Source of the DNA: an uncultured Collinsella sp.
GTDB lineage: Bacteria > Actinomycetota > Coriobacteriia > Coriobacteriales > Coriobacteriaceae
Assembly (NCBI GenBank): GCA_937925715.1
Contig: CALAMG010000024.1
Location: 1 to 64,000 of the forward strand
Reading direction: 5' to 3'
DNA length: 64,000 nt
This document shows, piece after piece, positions 48,505 to 58,107 of the stretch (positions are counted from its first letter, which is position 1; every line of letters begins with the position of its first letter). The notes beneath the pieces are model-generated. The model had not been told where the DNA came from. It ran no database searches and saw only the letters and a program-made list of their open reading frames with translations. The position numbers were made by a program, and so were the translations under genes.

Positions 48505-50457
48505 ATGGCCACCGCCGACCCCAAAAAGAAAAAGAAGAAGCGCAAGAAAAAAGAATCACTCGAGCATAAGCGCAACCGCATCCTGGTAGCGCTGGGCATT
48601 TTTGCCGTGGTGTACGCCCTCGATGAGCTTGGCACCCTCGCCGCCGCATTCGGCACCCCGGGCGAAATCTACGCCAGCTTTGTGCTGTTCCTCGTACCGT
48701 TTTTGATTGCCGGCTACGACGTACTGCAAAAGGCATTCAGTAACATCCGCCGCGGCAAGGCCTTCGACGAGAGTTTCCTTATGGCAGTCGCAACCATCGG
48801 CGCGTTTGCCATGGTGTTCTTCCCCGATACCGACCCGCACATGGCCGAAGGCGCCGCCGTCATGCTGTTCTACCAGGTCGGCGAGCTGTTCCAGGCATAC
48901 GCCGTGGGCAAGAGCCGCAAGTCGATCAGCGCCATGATGGACATCGCGCCCGACTACGCTAACGTCGAGCAGCCCGACGGCACGCTCGAACAGGTCTTTC
49001 CCGATAACATCGCCGTGGGCACCGTGATCGTGGTCAAGCCCGGCGAGCGCGTGCCTATCGACGGCGTCATCGTCGAGGGCGAAACCCAGCTCGACACCGC
49101 CGCGCTCACGGGCGAGTCAGTCCCCCGCCCCGCCAAGTCCGGCGACGATATCATCAGCGGTTGCATCAACATGACGGGCCTCATCCATGTGCGCACCACC
49201 AAGCCCTTTGGCGAGTCCACCGTCGCGCGCGTCTTGGAGCTCGTAGAAAACGCCAGCGAAAAGAAGGCGCGCACCGAAAACTTCATCACGCGCTTTGCCC
49301 GCGTCTACACGCCCGCCGTCACCGGCGCGGCCGCGGTACTCGCGCTCGGCGGCGGCTTGATCACCGGCGCCTGGTCCGACTGGATCCTGCGCGGCCTGAC
49401 CTTCTTGGTCGTCAGCTGCCCGTGCGCGCTCGTGATCAGCGTGCCGCTGAGCTTCTTTGGCGGCATCGGCGGCGCCTCCAAGCTGGGCGTTCTCATCAAG
49501 GGTTCTAACTACCTCGAGACGCTCGCCGACGTGGACACCGTCGTCTTCGACAAGACCGGCACGCTCACCAACGGCACGTTCTCGGTCGTGGCAGTACACC
49601 CCGAAGCCGGCTATACCGAGCAATCGCTGCTTGAGGTCGCAGCCCTCGCTGAGTCATTCTCCGATCACCCCATCGCGCAGTCCGTGCGCGCCGCCTACCA
49701 TGGCGAGGTCGACCCCAAGCGCGTAAGCGACTCCACCAACGACGCGGGCCATGGCGTGACGGCAACCATCGACGGCAAGCACGTCGTCGTTGGCAACGCA
49801 AAAATGCTCGCCGCGACCGGAGTCGAAGCGCCCGATTGCGAGGTCGTCGGTACGATCCTTCACGTGCTGGTCGATGGCATCTATGCCGGCCGCATTGTAA
49901 TTGCCGACACCGTCAAGGCCGATGCCGAGCAGACGATCAGCGACCTGCACGCCGCCGGCGTCAAGCGCACCGTTATGCTCACGGGCGACCGCGAGGAAGT
50001 GGCTGCTGCGGTGGCCAAGCAGCTCGGACTCGACGAGTTCCACGCGCAGCTCCTGCCGGGCGATAAGGTCGAGCGTGTTGAAGCGCTGCTCGCAGCCGAA
50101 AGCGGCAAGGGCAAGCTCGCCTTTGTCGGCGACGGCATCAACGATGCGCCCGTGCTCACCCGTGCCGACGTTGGCATTGCCATGGGCGCCATGGGGTCCG
50201 ACGCCGCGATTGAGGCCGCTGACGTGGTGCTCATGGATGACAAGCCGTCCAACATCTCCCGCGCGATCCGCGTGGCGCGCAAGACCATGACGATCGTTTG
50301 GCAGAACATCATCTTTGCACTGGGCATTAAGCTGCTGATTCTGGTGCTCGCGGCGCTGGGCATCGCCAATATGTGGCTTGCCGTCTTTGGCGACGTGGGC
50401 GTGGCGATCATCGCCATCCTAAACGCCATGCGCGCGATGGGTGTCAAGAACCTGTAG
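48505..50457 (+). CDS. Heavy-metal translocating P1B-type ATPase (Zn/Cd/Pb type)
   Basis: A 650-residue membrane pump that exports divalent metal ions using ATP. Motifs: TGES (about 197-200), SCPCALVIS (about 306-314, transport CPC), DKTGTLTNG (about 350-358, phosphorylated Asp), DHPIAQ (about 390-395, HP motif), and GDGINDAPVL (about 544-553). No N-terminal HMA domain; instead it starts with a Lys-rich tail (PKKKKKKRKKK). The CPC motif and the ArsR partner favour zinc/cadmium over copper. GGGAGGATA before the ATG supports this start; the longer reading crosses the operator and the preceding gene. Confidence 0.93.
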   Translation: MATADPKKKKKKRKKKESLEHKRNRILVALGIFAVVYALDELGTLAAAFGTPGEIYASFVLFLVPFLIAGYDVLQKAFSNIRRGKAFDESFLMAVATIGAFAMVFFPDTDPHMAEGAAVMLFYQVGELFQAYAVGKSRKSISAMMDIAPDYANVEQPDGTLEQVFPDNIAVGTVIVVKPGERVPIDGVIVEGETQLDTAALTGESVPRPAKSGDDIISGCINMTGLIHVRTTKPFGESTVARVLELVENASEKKARTENFITRFARVYTPAVTGAAAVLALGGGLITGAWSDWILRGLTFLVVSCPCALVISVPLSFFGGIGGASKLGVLIKGSNYLETLADVDTVVFDKTGTLTNGTFSVVAVHPEAGYTEQSLLEVAALAESFSDHPIAQSVRAAYHGEVDPKRVSDSTNDAGHGVTATIDGKHVVVGNAKMLAATGVEAPDCEVVGTILHVLVDGIYAGRIVIADTVKADAEQTISDLHAAGVKRTVMLTGDREEVAAAVAKQLGLDEFHAQLLPGDKVERVEALLAAESGKGKLAFVGDGINDAPVLTRADVGIAMGAMGSDAAIEAADVVLMDDKPSNISRAIRVARKTMTIVWQNIIFALGIKLLILVLAALGIANMWLAVFGDVGVAIIAILNAMRAMGVKNL

Positions 50458-50473
50458 CGTTCGTGGGCTGTCC

Positions 50474-50600
50474 GGCCGGGACCGGGCTTGGTTTTGAAAA
50501 CGTCCTCGCGCATGAGGCCCGTCTTTCCTGCTCCTGCGGAGCAACGGAAAGGCGGGCCTCGCGCTGCGGAATGTTTTCAAAACCAAGCCCGGTCCCGGCC
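50474..50600. repeat. 127-bp element with 28-bp perfect inverted ends
   Basis: Arms 50474-50501 and 50573-50600 are exactly complementary over 28 bp; inside them a second stem (GAGGCCCG/CGGGCCTC) and a CTGCTCC/GGAGCA loop stem are nested. The whole can fold as one long hairpin. No gene. It may end transcription of the ATPase or be a mobile repeat. Confidence 0.7.
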
Positions 50601-50736
50601 TGCGGTAACATCGCAGGCGGTTCTTGGGCATCGCTTGCTGGCAGGGTTCCTTTGCTGAAATGGACTTGGCCGAAAGGGCCGCTGGCCCCAGTCGCTGGTT
50701 CGCGCTTTGCGTGAACTCCGCGCTACTGTGGGACAG
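50601..50736. other. Residual intergenic sequence
   Basis: GC-rich non-coding sequence between the long hairpin element and the DtxR-family stop codon. Nothing further recognised. Confidence 0.4.
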
Positions 50737-51126
50737 TTAGGCTTCTGTTGTTGGACCCGCTACATCTTCCCGGCCCAACATCGCCCGTAGCTTCTCAAAG
50801 CTTTCCTCACTCAGACAGTGCTCCATGTGGCAGCCCTCTTGCGACGCGACCTCAGCCGAAACACCCGCATCCTCTAGCAGCCCCACGAAAAAGCAATGAC
50901 GCTCCCACATTTGGCGAGCGACCTCCAGACCACGCTCCGTCAGATGAACGTCGCGCTTGCCCATTTCGACATAGCCGTTGCTTTCCAGCGTCGCCATGGC
51001 CTTGGAAACGCTCGCCTTGGTTACGCCGAGGTACTCCGCAACGTCGATCGAGCGCACGATACCCTGACGTTCCGACAGAACGTAGATCGATTCGAGATAG
51101 TCTTCTCCGGATTCACGTAGGGCCAT
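50737..51126 (-). CDS. DtxR/MntR family metal-dependent regulator
   Basis: A 129-residue regulator: N-terminal winged helix (ESGEDYLESIYVLSE at about 5-19; VAEYLGVTKASVSKAMATLE at about 29-48) and the dimerisation/metal domain (LTERGLEVARQMWERH at about 62-77; EGCHMEHCLSEES at about 96-108 with Cys/Glu/His ligands). It lacks the C-terminal SH3-like domain, as MntR does. The ATG at 51126 follows GAAAGGCGG. Its upstream region has GTTAGCC-type sites. It may control manganese or iron homeostasis, for example the exporter at 43573-44655; that link is inferred. Confidence 0.88.
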   Translation of the reverse strand: MALRESGEDYLESIYVLSERQGIVRSIDVAEYLGVTKASVSKAMATLESNGYVEMGKRDVHLTERGLEVARQMWERHCFFVGLLEDAGVSAEVASQEGCHMEHCLSEESFEKLRAMLGREDVAGPTTEA

Positions 51127-51151
51127 GGGCCGCCTTTCGCGATGATTGCTA

Positions 51152-51230
51152 GTTAGCCTTTGGATACTTTCCACGGCTAACTTTATCGCAAAAGTTGCCC
51201 ATGTCTTACTACTTTGTCTAAAAGTTAGCC
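51152..51230 (-). promoter_or_regulatory. GTTAGCC-type operators upstream of the DtxR-family gene
   Basis: GTTAGCC-N16-GGCTAAC (51152-51181) forms an inverted repeat, and further half-sites AAAGTTGCCCATG (51191-51203) and AAAGTTAGCCGTG (51221-51233) follow. Their position just before the gene suggests autoregulation. Confidence 0.55.
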
Positions 51231-51264
51231 GTGTTTCACAAAACGTGCGGGACGAAAACAAAAT

Positions 51265-51290
51265 GGGGACGCCCCACAAGGAGTGTCCCC
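51265..51290. repeat. Family C-like hairpin
   Basis: GGGGAC (51265-51270) with GTCCCC (51285-51290), preceded by AAAAT and followed by AGGCGCCGGG. Related to the repeats at 12678-12813 and 45-68. Confidence 0.5.
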
Positions 51291-51313
51291 AGGCGCCGGG
51301 TGCCGACCCGCAG

Positions 51314-52084
51314 TTACATCAATCCAAAGTGCTTCGCGGCGTTGTAGATGCCGTCGTCGTCCACGGCGGTCGTTACGTAGGTCGCTGCGGCCTTCACGGT
51401 CTCCTGCGCGTTGCCCATGGCCACGCTCGTGCCCACGGCGGCAAACATCGACAGGTCGTTCTCGCCGTCGCCAAAGGCAATCGCCTCACTCGCGTCGATG
51501 CCCAAGCGCTCCAGCGTCGCCGCCACGCCCAGGTCCTTGCCGCCGTTAGCGGGAATAATGTCGCAGAACAGGTCGCACCAGCGCGTGGTGAGCGAATGCG
51601 ACACGGCGTCGGTCACGATATGCTCGTCGACCGGGTCCACAAAGGCGCAAAACTGGTAGACCGGTGCGTCAAAGGCGTGCTCAAACGGCTCCTCGTGGTA
51701 GACGATTCCCGCGTTGCTGCCAGCCGTCACCACGCGCTCGGACAGGCGGTTCACAAACGAGTTCTCGCCCTGCATGCACAGCGAGTCGTAGCGCCCCTGC
51801 GCCACCTGGTCCACAATCACCGCGACGTCGTCCGAATCGATCGGGCAGCTGCGGTAAACCCCCTCGGCATCAAAGCAGTGCTGGCCCGAAAGCGTAATGT
51901 ACGCATCCCAGCCCAGGTCGAACAGCCAGTCCGGCATCTGGTAGGTCGGACGGCCCGTGGCGATCACGCACGCAATCCCCTGCTCGTGAAAGCTGTCGAG
52001 CACCTGCTGCGCCGACGCCGGAATCCGGTGGGTCTTAAAGCTCAGCAGCGTGCCGTCGATATCGAAAAACGCGGCTTTGATCAT
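51314..52084 (-). CDS. HAD hydrolase, Cof type
   Basis: A 256-residue HAD phosphatase of the Cof/IIB subgroup. Motif I is FFDIDGTLLSF (about 5-15, catalytic Asp pair), motif II lies in VIATGRP (about 38-44), and motif IV is AFGDGENDLSMF (about 206-217). Substrates are usually sugar phosphates or cofactors such as FMN or PLP. It lies 6 bp downstream of the ABC-F gene on the same strand, so they are probably cotranscribed. Confidence 0.91.
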   Translation of the reverse strand: MIKAAFFDIDGTLLSFKTHRIPASAQQVLDSFHEQGIACVIATGRPTYQMPDWLFDLGWDAYITLSGQHCFDAEGVYRSCPIDSDDVAVIVDQVAQGRYDSLCMQGENSFVNRLSERVVTAGSNAGIVYHEEPFEHAFDAPVYQFCAFVDPVDEHIVTDAVSHSLTTRWCDLFCDIIPANGGKDLGVAATLERLGIDASEAIAFGDGENDLSMFAAVGTSVAMGNAQETVKAAATYVTTAVDDDGIYNAAKHFGLM

Positions 52085-52090
52085 TCTCGC

Positions 52091-53950
52091 CTACTCCTCG
52101 CCCTCGAGCTTTTCGCTCGCCTCGAGCCACGCCATCTCCAGCTCGTCCATGGCAGCGTGAGCCTCGTCGATCTTTGCCTGCTGCTCGCCGAGCGCCGTGT
52201 AGTTGGTGGGATCGACTTGGGCCATTGCTGCCTCGGCCTCCTCAACGCGGGTGCGCTGCGTCTCCATCTTGCGCTCGAGCGAACTCACCTCGCGGCGGAG
52301 CTTCTGGCGCTCGGCGTTGGACAGGCCGTTGGGCTGACCGCTCGACTTGGGCTTTTCGGCCGCAGCTGCCGCGGCACCGGTGTCGAACGTGCCGGTCTTG
52401 GCGCTCGGCGCGCCCACGGGCTCGCCCTCGGCGGTAGCGTTGCACAGGCGCAGGTACTGGTCCACGCCACCGGGCATATGCGTCAGGTGGCCGTCGAGCA
52501 GCGCCCACTGCTGGTCGGTCACGCGCTCCATCAAAAAGCGGTCGTGCGTCACCAGGATCAGCGTGCCGGGCCAACCGTCCAGCAGGTCCTCGACAATCGC
52601 GAGCATGTCGGTATCCAGGTCGTTGCCCGGCTCGTCCAGGATGAGCACGTTGGGCTCGTCCAGAATCGTCAGCAACAGCGACAGGCGACGGCGCTGGCCG
52701 CCCGAAAGATCGCCGATGCGGCTCCAGAGCTGCTGCGTCGTAAAGCCCAGACGCTCGCAGAGCTTCTCGGGCGAAGTCTCCTTGCCGTCGATGACGTAGT
52801 ACTTCTTATAGTTGCCGAGCACCTCGCGGATCGTGTCGCCCATGTAGGGCTTGAGCTCCTCGAGCTGCTGCGACAGCACGCCAAAGCGCACTGTCTGGCC
52901 AATCTTCACGCGGCCGCGCGTGGGTACAATCTTGCCCTGGATCACGTCGAGCAGCGTCGACTTACCGGCGCCGTTCTCGCCCAAAAGGCCATAGCGGTCG
53001 CCCGCACCAATGAGCCAGGTCACATCGGTGAGCACCTGCTTGGGCGCGCCGTCGGTATCGGCATAGCCGGCATCCACGTCGACCACATCGATAACCTGCT
53101 TGCCCAAGCGGCTCACGGCCAAGCGCTTGAGCTCCAGCTCGTCACGCACGGGCGGCACGTCGGCGATCAGCTCGCGAGCGGCATCCACGCGAAACTTGGG
53201 CTTGGTGGAGCGCGCCTGGGCACCGCGGCTCAGCCACGCGAGCTCCTTGCGCGCCATGTTGCGACGGCGCTCCTCGGTAACCGCGGCCATGCGGTCGCGC
53301 TCTACGCGCTGCAGGATGTAGGCCGAATAGCCGCCCTCGAAGGGATCGACCTGGCCGTCGTGGACCTCCCACATGCTGGTGCAGACCTCGTCCAAGAACC
53401 AGCGGTCGTGCGTGACCACGAGCATGGCGCCCTGACCGCGCTGCCAGCGGGCCTTTAAGTGACGCGCGAGCCAGTTGATGGTGCGCATGTCCAGGTGGTT
53501 GGTGGGCTCGTCGAGCATGAGCACGTCGTAGTCACCAATCAGCAGGCGCGCGAGGTCCACGCGACGGCGCTGGCCGCCCGAAAGCTCGCCAACCGTGCCC
53601 TCCCAGGGCACATCGCTAATAAGACCGGCGAGAATCTGGCGCGTGCGGGGGCTCGACGCCCACTCGTACTCAGGCGTGTCGCCCACAACGGCATGATGCA
53701 CGGTATCGGTGTCGACAAGCTGGTCCTTTTGGCCGAGCAGACCAATCGTGGTGCCGCGACGGTGCGTCACGCGGCCGTCGTCGGGCTCCAGCGTGCCGGC
53801 GAGCACGCTCAGCAGCGTCGACTTGCCGTCGCCGTTTTTGCCGACAATACCAATGCGGTCGCCCTCGCCCACGCCGAGCGTCACGCTATCGAAAATATGC
53901 TTGGTGGGAAACTCTAGGCTGACGGAATCGCATCCCAAAAGAATCGCCAT
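52091..53950 (-). CDS. ABC-F family ATPase
   Basis: A 619-residue protein with two ABC ATPase domains and no membrane segment. Walker A motifs: GKNGDGKSTLL (about 35-45) and GENGAGKSTLL (about 325-335); signature motifs LSGGQRRRVDLARLL (about 123-137) and LSGGQRRRLSLLL (about 424-436). A linker of about 80 residues joins them, and a C-terminal coiled coil (about 540-610) matches the Uup-type branch. ABC-F proteins act on ribosomes. The ATG at 53950 precedes the first beta strand (AILLGCDSVSLEF); longer reading runs into repeat copy 6. Confidence 0.92.
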   Translation of the reverse strand: MAILLGCDSVSLEFPTKHIFDSVTLGVGEGDRIGIVGKNGDGKSTLLSVLAGTLEPDDGRVTHRRGTTIGLLGQKDQLVDTDTVHHAVVGDTPEYEWASSPRTRQILAGLISDVPWEGTVGELSGGQRRRVDLARLLIGDYDVLMLDEPTNHLDMRTINWLARHLKARWQRGQGAMLVVTHDRWFLDEVCTSMWEVHDGQVDPFEGGYSAYILQRVERDRMAAVTEERRRNMARKELAWLSRGAQARSTKPKFRVDAARELIADVPPVRDELELKRLAVSRLGKQVIDVVDVDAGYADTDGAPKQVLTDVTWLIGAGDRYGLLGENGAGKSTLLDVIQGKIVPTRGRVKIGQTVRFGVLSQQLEELKPYMGDTIREVLGNYKKYYVIDGKETSPEKLCERLGFTTQQLWSRIGDLSGGQRRRLSLLLTILDEPNVLILDEPGNDLDTDMLAIVEDLLDGWPGTLILVTHDRFLMERVTDQQWALLDGHLTHMPGGVDQYLRLCNATAEGEPVGAPSAKTGTFDTGAAAAAAEKPKSSGQPNGLSNAERQKLRREVSSLERKMETQRTRVEEAEAAMAQVDPTNYTALGEQQAKIDEAHAAMDELEMAWLEASEKLEGEE

Positions 53951-54010
53951 ATGCCCTGCTCCTTCGTAGAAATTCAACGTTGTCCATGATAGCAGCGAGC
54001 CCCACCCCAA

Positions 54011-54045
54011 ACCACCACGAAGGCGCCTGTCCCCTTTGTGGTGGT
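54011..54045. repeat. Family A hairpin repeat, copy 6 (inverted orientation)
   Basis: ACCACCACGAAGG with CCTTTGTGGTGGT, one mismatch; spacer CGCCTGTCC. It lies between the ABC-F start and the pstB terminator. Confidence 0.85.
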
Positions 54046-54065
54046 CGTTTCGGTCGCAGAGCAAA

Positions 54066-54099
54066 AGGCGGGCCATCTCCCACAAGAGATGACCCGCCT
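54066..54099 (-). terminator. Hairpin ending the pst operon
   Basis: AGGCGGG-CATCTC pairs with GAGATG-CCCGCCT with one bulge. It follows pstB on the minus strand by about 55 bp. A second GC-rich hairpin (CGCGGC/GCCGCG) lies at about 54112-54138. Confidence 0.6.
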
Positions 54100-54154
54100 C
54101 TCCAATCAGTCCCGCGGCAACCGTGGCCGCCGCGGGCCTCAAGCATGTCCCGGA

Positions 54155-55023
<869 letters not shown>

Positions 55024-55027
<4 letters not shown>

Positions 55028-55950
55028 TCGGCCGTCATCTTCCTTGCCAGTTGCTTGCCCACAATGCGGGCGATTACGTTAAACAGCAGCACGCAAATCA
55101 TCAGCAGTGCCGCGGTGCCCCAAACGATCTGCTGGGCCTCGGGGCTGCCTTCGCCATAGATCTTGTAGATATGCACGGCGAGCGACTCACCGGGGCGGAA
55201 CACGTTCCAGGCGCAAGTAGGGCTCGACAGGTTAAGGCTCAAGAAGTTGAGGCGAACCGGCGAGCTCATGCCCGAGGTAAAGAGCAGCGCCGCGGCCTCG
55301 CCAAAGACGCGGCCGGCCGAAAGCACGATGCCGGTCACGATAGCGGGCATGGCCTCGGGAATCAGGATGTGCAGCGTGGCCTCCCAGCGGGTGAGGCCCA
55401 TGGCCAGGCACGCATCGCGCTGGGCCTGCGGCACGTCCTCGAGCGCCTGCTGGATCACGCGCACCAGAATGGGGATATTGAACATGGTGAGCGCGACGGC
55501 GCCGGAGATGATGGAGCACTTCCAGCCCAGCTGCACCGAGAACACCAGAAAACCGAACATGCCGACAACGATGGAAGGCAGCGAGGACAGCGTCTCAATG
55601 GCGGTGGAGGCAATGTCGCGGACGGGTCCGTCGGGTGCGTACTCAACCAAAAAGACCGCGCCACCCAGGCTGATGGGCACCGAGATGATCAGGGTGATCA
55701 GCAGCAGGTAGAACGAGTCGAACAGCTGGTAGAGCACGCCGCCCTGCGTTCCGTTGGCGCGCGACGGCTCTGTGAGAAAGCCCGGCTGGAACAGCGTCGA
55801 GATGCCCTCGAACAGGATATAGGCCACCATGGAGATGACGATGAGCATGACGATGGCGACGATCGCCGTCAGCACGCCCGTGGCGATGCGATCCTGCTTT
55901 TGGACACGCCCGAGCCTCGCCTCGTCGATGTGGATGCGCGTGCTAGCCAC
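55024..55950 (-). CDS. pstA: Phosphate ABC transporter permease PstA
   Basis: One of two membrane permeases of the phosphate importer; about 308 residues with six membrane helices and the EAA-type loop region around QALEDVPQAQRDACLAMGLTRWEA (split: QALEDVPQAQ, then RDACLAMGLTRWEA, about 182-205). The GTG at 55950 has GAAGG upstream and overlaps the pstC stop by 8 bp; a TTG start at 55974 is the alternative. It partners with PstC to form the channel. Confidence 0.94.
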
Positions 55951-56851
55951 GAGCCTTCGCCCCCTTGCGGCCAATGAGATGGATGATCAGGATGAAGATG
56001 AGGCTCATGCCCATCAGCAGCAGACCGAGTGCCCACAGGACGTCGTCCTGGGCCGAGCCCTCGGCGTAGACCGCCATGGACGTGGTGAGCGTGGTGGTGA
56101 TGGTGGACGCCGGCGACAGCAGCGACGTCGGCATGGCCTCGATGCCGCCGATAACCATGCGCACGGCGAGCGTCTCGCCAAAGGCGCGGGTCATACCCAG
56201 GATGACCGCAGTCATGAGCGACGGCATGGCAGACTTGAGCACCACGTGCCAGATGGTCTGCCAGCGGGTGTAGCCCAGTGCGAGCGAGCCCTGACGGTAG
56301 CTGTCGGGCACGGCACGCAGGCCATCGACCGAAAGCGTGGTCATCGTCGGCAGGATCATGACGGCCAGCACGATGGCGCCGGGCAAGATGCCCAGACCCG
56401 TGCTCACATGGAAAACGCTCTTCATAAGGCCGACGACCACGTGAAAGCCAATAAGGCCAAAGACGACCGAGGGAATACCGGTCAAAAGCTCAATAAGCGG
56501 CTGAAAGATCTTGGAACCAAACTTAGGGCTAATCTCGACCGCAAAGATGGCAGAGCCGATGGCGATGGGCAGCGCGATGAGCGTGGAGAGCACCATGACC
56601 GCAAACGAGGTGACGATCAGGGGCAGGGCGCCGGTGTAGGGCAGGCCGTTTTTGGCCGTGTTGGCCAGGTCCCACTTGGTGCCGGTGAAGAACTCGACGA
56701 CCGAGACGCCGTCCTTGATAAAAGCCGAGAGGCCCTTTTGGGCGACCATAAAGATGAGCGCGGCAACGACAAGCGTCACGAGCGCAACGCACGCGCCCGT
56801 GACGCCCAGGCCCACGTTCTCAAGGTCGCGCTTTGGCAGCTGTTTTGCCAT
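55943..56851 (-). CDS. pstC: Phosphate ABC transporter permease PstC
   Basis: A 302-residue permease with six membrane helices. Conserved phosphate-permease motifs are GIPSVVFGLIGF (about 125-136) and VPDSYRQGSLALGYTRWQT (about 183-201). It pairs with PstA. The ATG at 56851 lies 25 bp after pstS, and its 3' end overlaps pstA, so the operon is tightly packed. Phosphate-starvation control is expected from the family; no clear PHO box was identified by eye. Confidence 0.95.
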   Translation of the reverse strand: MAKQLPKRDLENVGLGVTGACVALVTLVVAALIFMVAQKGLSAFIKDGVSVVEFFTGTKWDLANTAKNGLPYTGALPLIVTSFAVMVLSTLIALPIAIGSAIFAVEISPKFGSKIFQPLIELLTGIPSVVFGLIGFHVVVGLMKSVFHVSTGLGILPGAIVLAVMILPTMTTLSVDGLRAVPDSYRQGSLALGYTRWQTIWHVVLKSAMPSLMTAVILGMTRAFGETLAVRMVIGGIEAMPTSLLSPASTITTTLTTSMAVYAEGSAQDDVLWALGLLLMGMSLIFILIIHLIGRKGAKARG

Positions 56852-56875
56852 TGCAAACCTTTCCGGGGCGATTAC

Positions 56876-57814
56876 TTATTTAGCGGAGACCTTGCCGCTG
56901 GCGTCCTTGACGACCTTCATGGCAGAGACGGGGATGAAGCCCTGCTCCTCGACGAGCTTGCCCTGGACGTCGTCGGAGAGCATAAACTCCAGGAAGGCCT
57001 TGGTGGCCTCGTCGGCGTCCTTGGAGCAGTACATGTGCTCGGTCGCCCAGATCTTGAAGGAGTCGTCGGTGACGTTCTTGCTCTTGGGCTCGACGCCCTC
57101 GACCTTGATGGCGTTGAACTTGGAGTCATCGAAGTGCGAGAAGTCGAGGTAGGAGATGGCGTTGTCGGTACTGCCCATCTGAGTCTGGACATCGCCGGAC
57201 TTGTCGAGCTCGGCGTCGCCCTTAAAGTCGACGGCCTCGTCGCCAAAAACGGCGGCCTCGAAGGTGGCACGGGTGCCGGAGCCAGCCTTGCGGTTGAGAA
57301 CGACGATCTTGACGTCGTCGCCGCCGACCTCCTTCCAGTTGGTGATCTGGCCGGAGAAGATACCCTTGAGCTGCTCGAGGGACAGGTCGTCGACCGTCAC
57401 GTTCTTGGAGACGACGGGACCCATGCCAACGACGGCGACCTCGTGGTCGACGAGATTCTTGACCTGGTCGGCCTCGAGCTTGGTCTCGGCGAAGACGTCG
57501 GAGTTACCGATGGTGACGGTGCCAGCGGCGACAGCGGTCAGACCCTTGCCCGAACCGTTGCCCGAGCCGGAGATGGAGACGTCGGGGTTGGCATCCATGA
57601 ACTTCTCGGCAGCAGCCTCGACGAGAGCCTGGAACGAGGAGGCACCGTCGTAGGTCACCTCGCCGGAGACGGACTCGGCAGCGGCGGCGCTACCCTTGTC
57701 GGCGGCACCGGAGGCACCTGAGCCGCCGCACCCAACGAGACCGAGACCGACGATGCTGGCAAGACCACCAGCGAGGCCGAGGAACTGACGACGAGAATAA
57801 GCCTGATCGAGCAT
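56876..57814 (-). CDS. pstS: Phosphate-binding lipoprotein PstS (twin-arginine type signal)
   Basis: The extracellular phosphate-binding subunit, 312 residues. The signal peptide has a twin-arginine-like SRRQFLG (about 7-13) and a lipobox LVGCGG with lipid-anchored Cys at about 29. The phosphate-binding PstS core follows: SSFQALVEAAAEKF (about 58-71), SGSGNGSGKGLTAV (about 82-95) and the RKAGSGTRATFE loop (about 175-186). The ATG at 57814 has AAGGAAG upstream. It is first in the operon pstS-pstC-pstA-pstB; no phoU is seen. Confidence 0.95.
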   Translation of the reverse strand: MLDQAYSRRQFLGLAGGLASIVGLGLVGCGGSGASGAADKGSAAAAESVSGEVTYDGASSFQALVEAAAEKFMDANPDVSISGSGNGSGKGLTAVAAGTVTIGNSDVFAETKLEADQVKNLVDHEVAVVGMGPVVSKNVTVDDLSLEQLKGIFSGQITNWKEVGGDDVKIVVLNRKAGSGTRATFEAAVFGDEAVDFKGDAELDKSGDVQTQMGSTDNAISYLDFSHFDDSKFNAIKVEGVEPKSKNVTDDSFKIWATEHMYCSKDADEATKAFLEFMLSDDVQGKLVEEQGFIPVSAMKVVKDASGKVSAK

Positions 57815-58018
57815 GATCTTCCTTTCATACATGCGACTCGCGGGCACCCTGCCCGCTTTGCTGTTTGGAAAGATACGGCCTCGATCGGGCGACGACCGCC
57901 TTATCTGCGGTTTCTTACGGCCATTTGATAGACCCTTACCGCAAGCGCGGCCCAGCCTTTACAAACGGATAACAATCCAGCGCCGAACATGGCGCACCTT
58001 TTACACCAATAAAAACAA
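57815..58018 (-). other. Upstream region of the pst operon
   Basis: About 200 bp of non-coding DNA that should hold the pst promoter. GGGCACCCTGCCC near 57842-57854 can form a small hairpin. No PhoB box could be assigned with confidence. Confidence 0.4.
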
Positions 58019-58085
58019 AGTTGCGGTGAAACAGTTCCTGCTTGGCCATCAAATGGCCCATTCTAGGAACTATTCCACCGCAACT
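58019..58085. repeat. Family B hairpin repeat, copy 2
   Basis: AGTTGCGGTGAAACAGTTCCT (split: AGTTGCGGTG then AAACAGTTCCT) at 58019-58039 pairs, with two mismatches, with its inverse at 58065-58085; the loop contains a second stem GGCCAT/ATGGCC. It lies between divergent transcription units pst and the dipeptidase 3' end. Confidence 0.8.
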
Positions 58086-58107
58086 TAGATTGGGAAACCG
58101 CGAAACC

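Noticed and set aside
53951..54142. Longer N-terminus for the ABC-F protein
   Set aside because: It also reads through a family A repeat, and the ABC fold starts at the ATG at 53950.
55829..57721. A 630-codon plus-strand open frame opposite pstA, pstC and pstS
   Set aside because: Three strongly conserved minus-strand genes occupy the same DNA.
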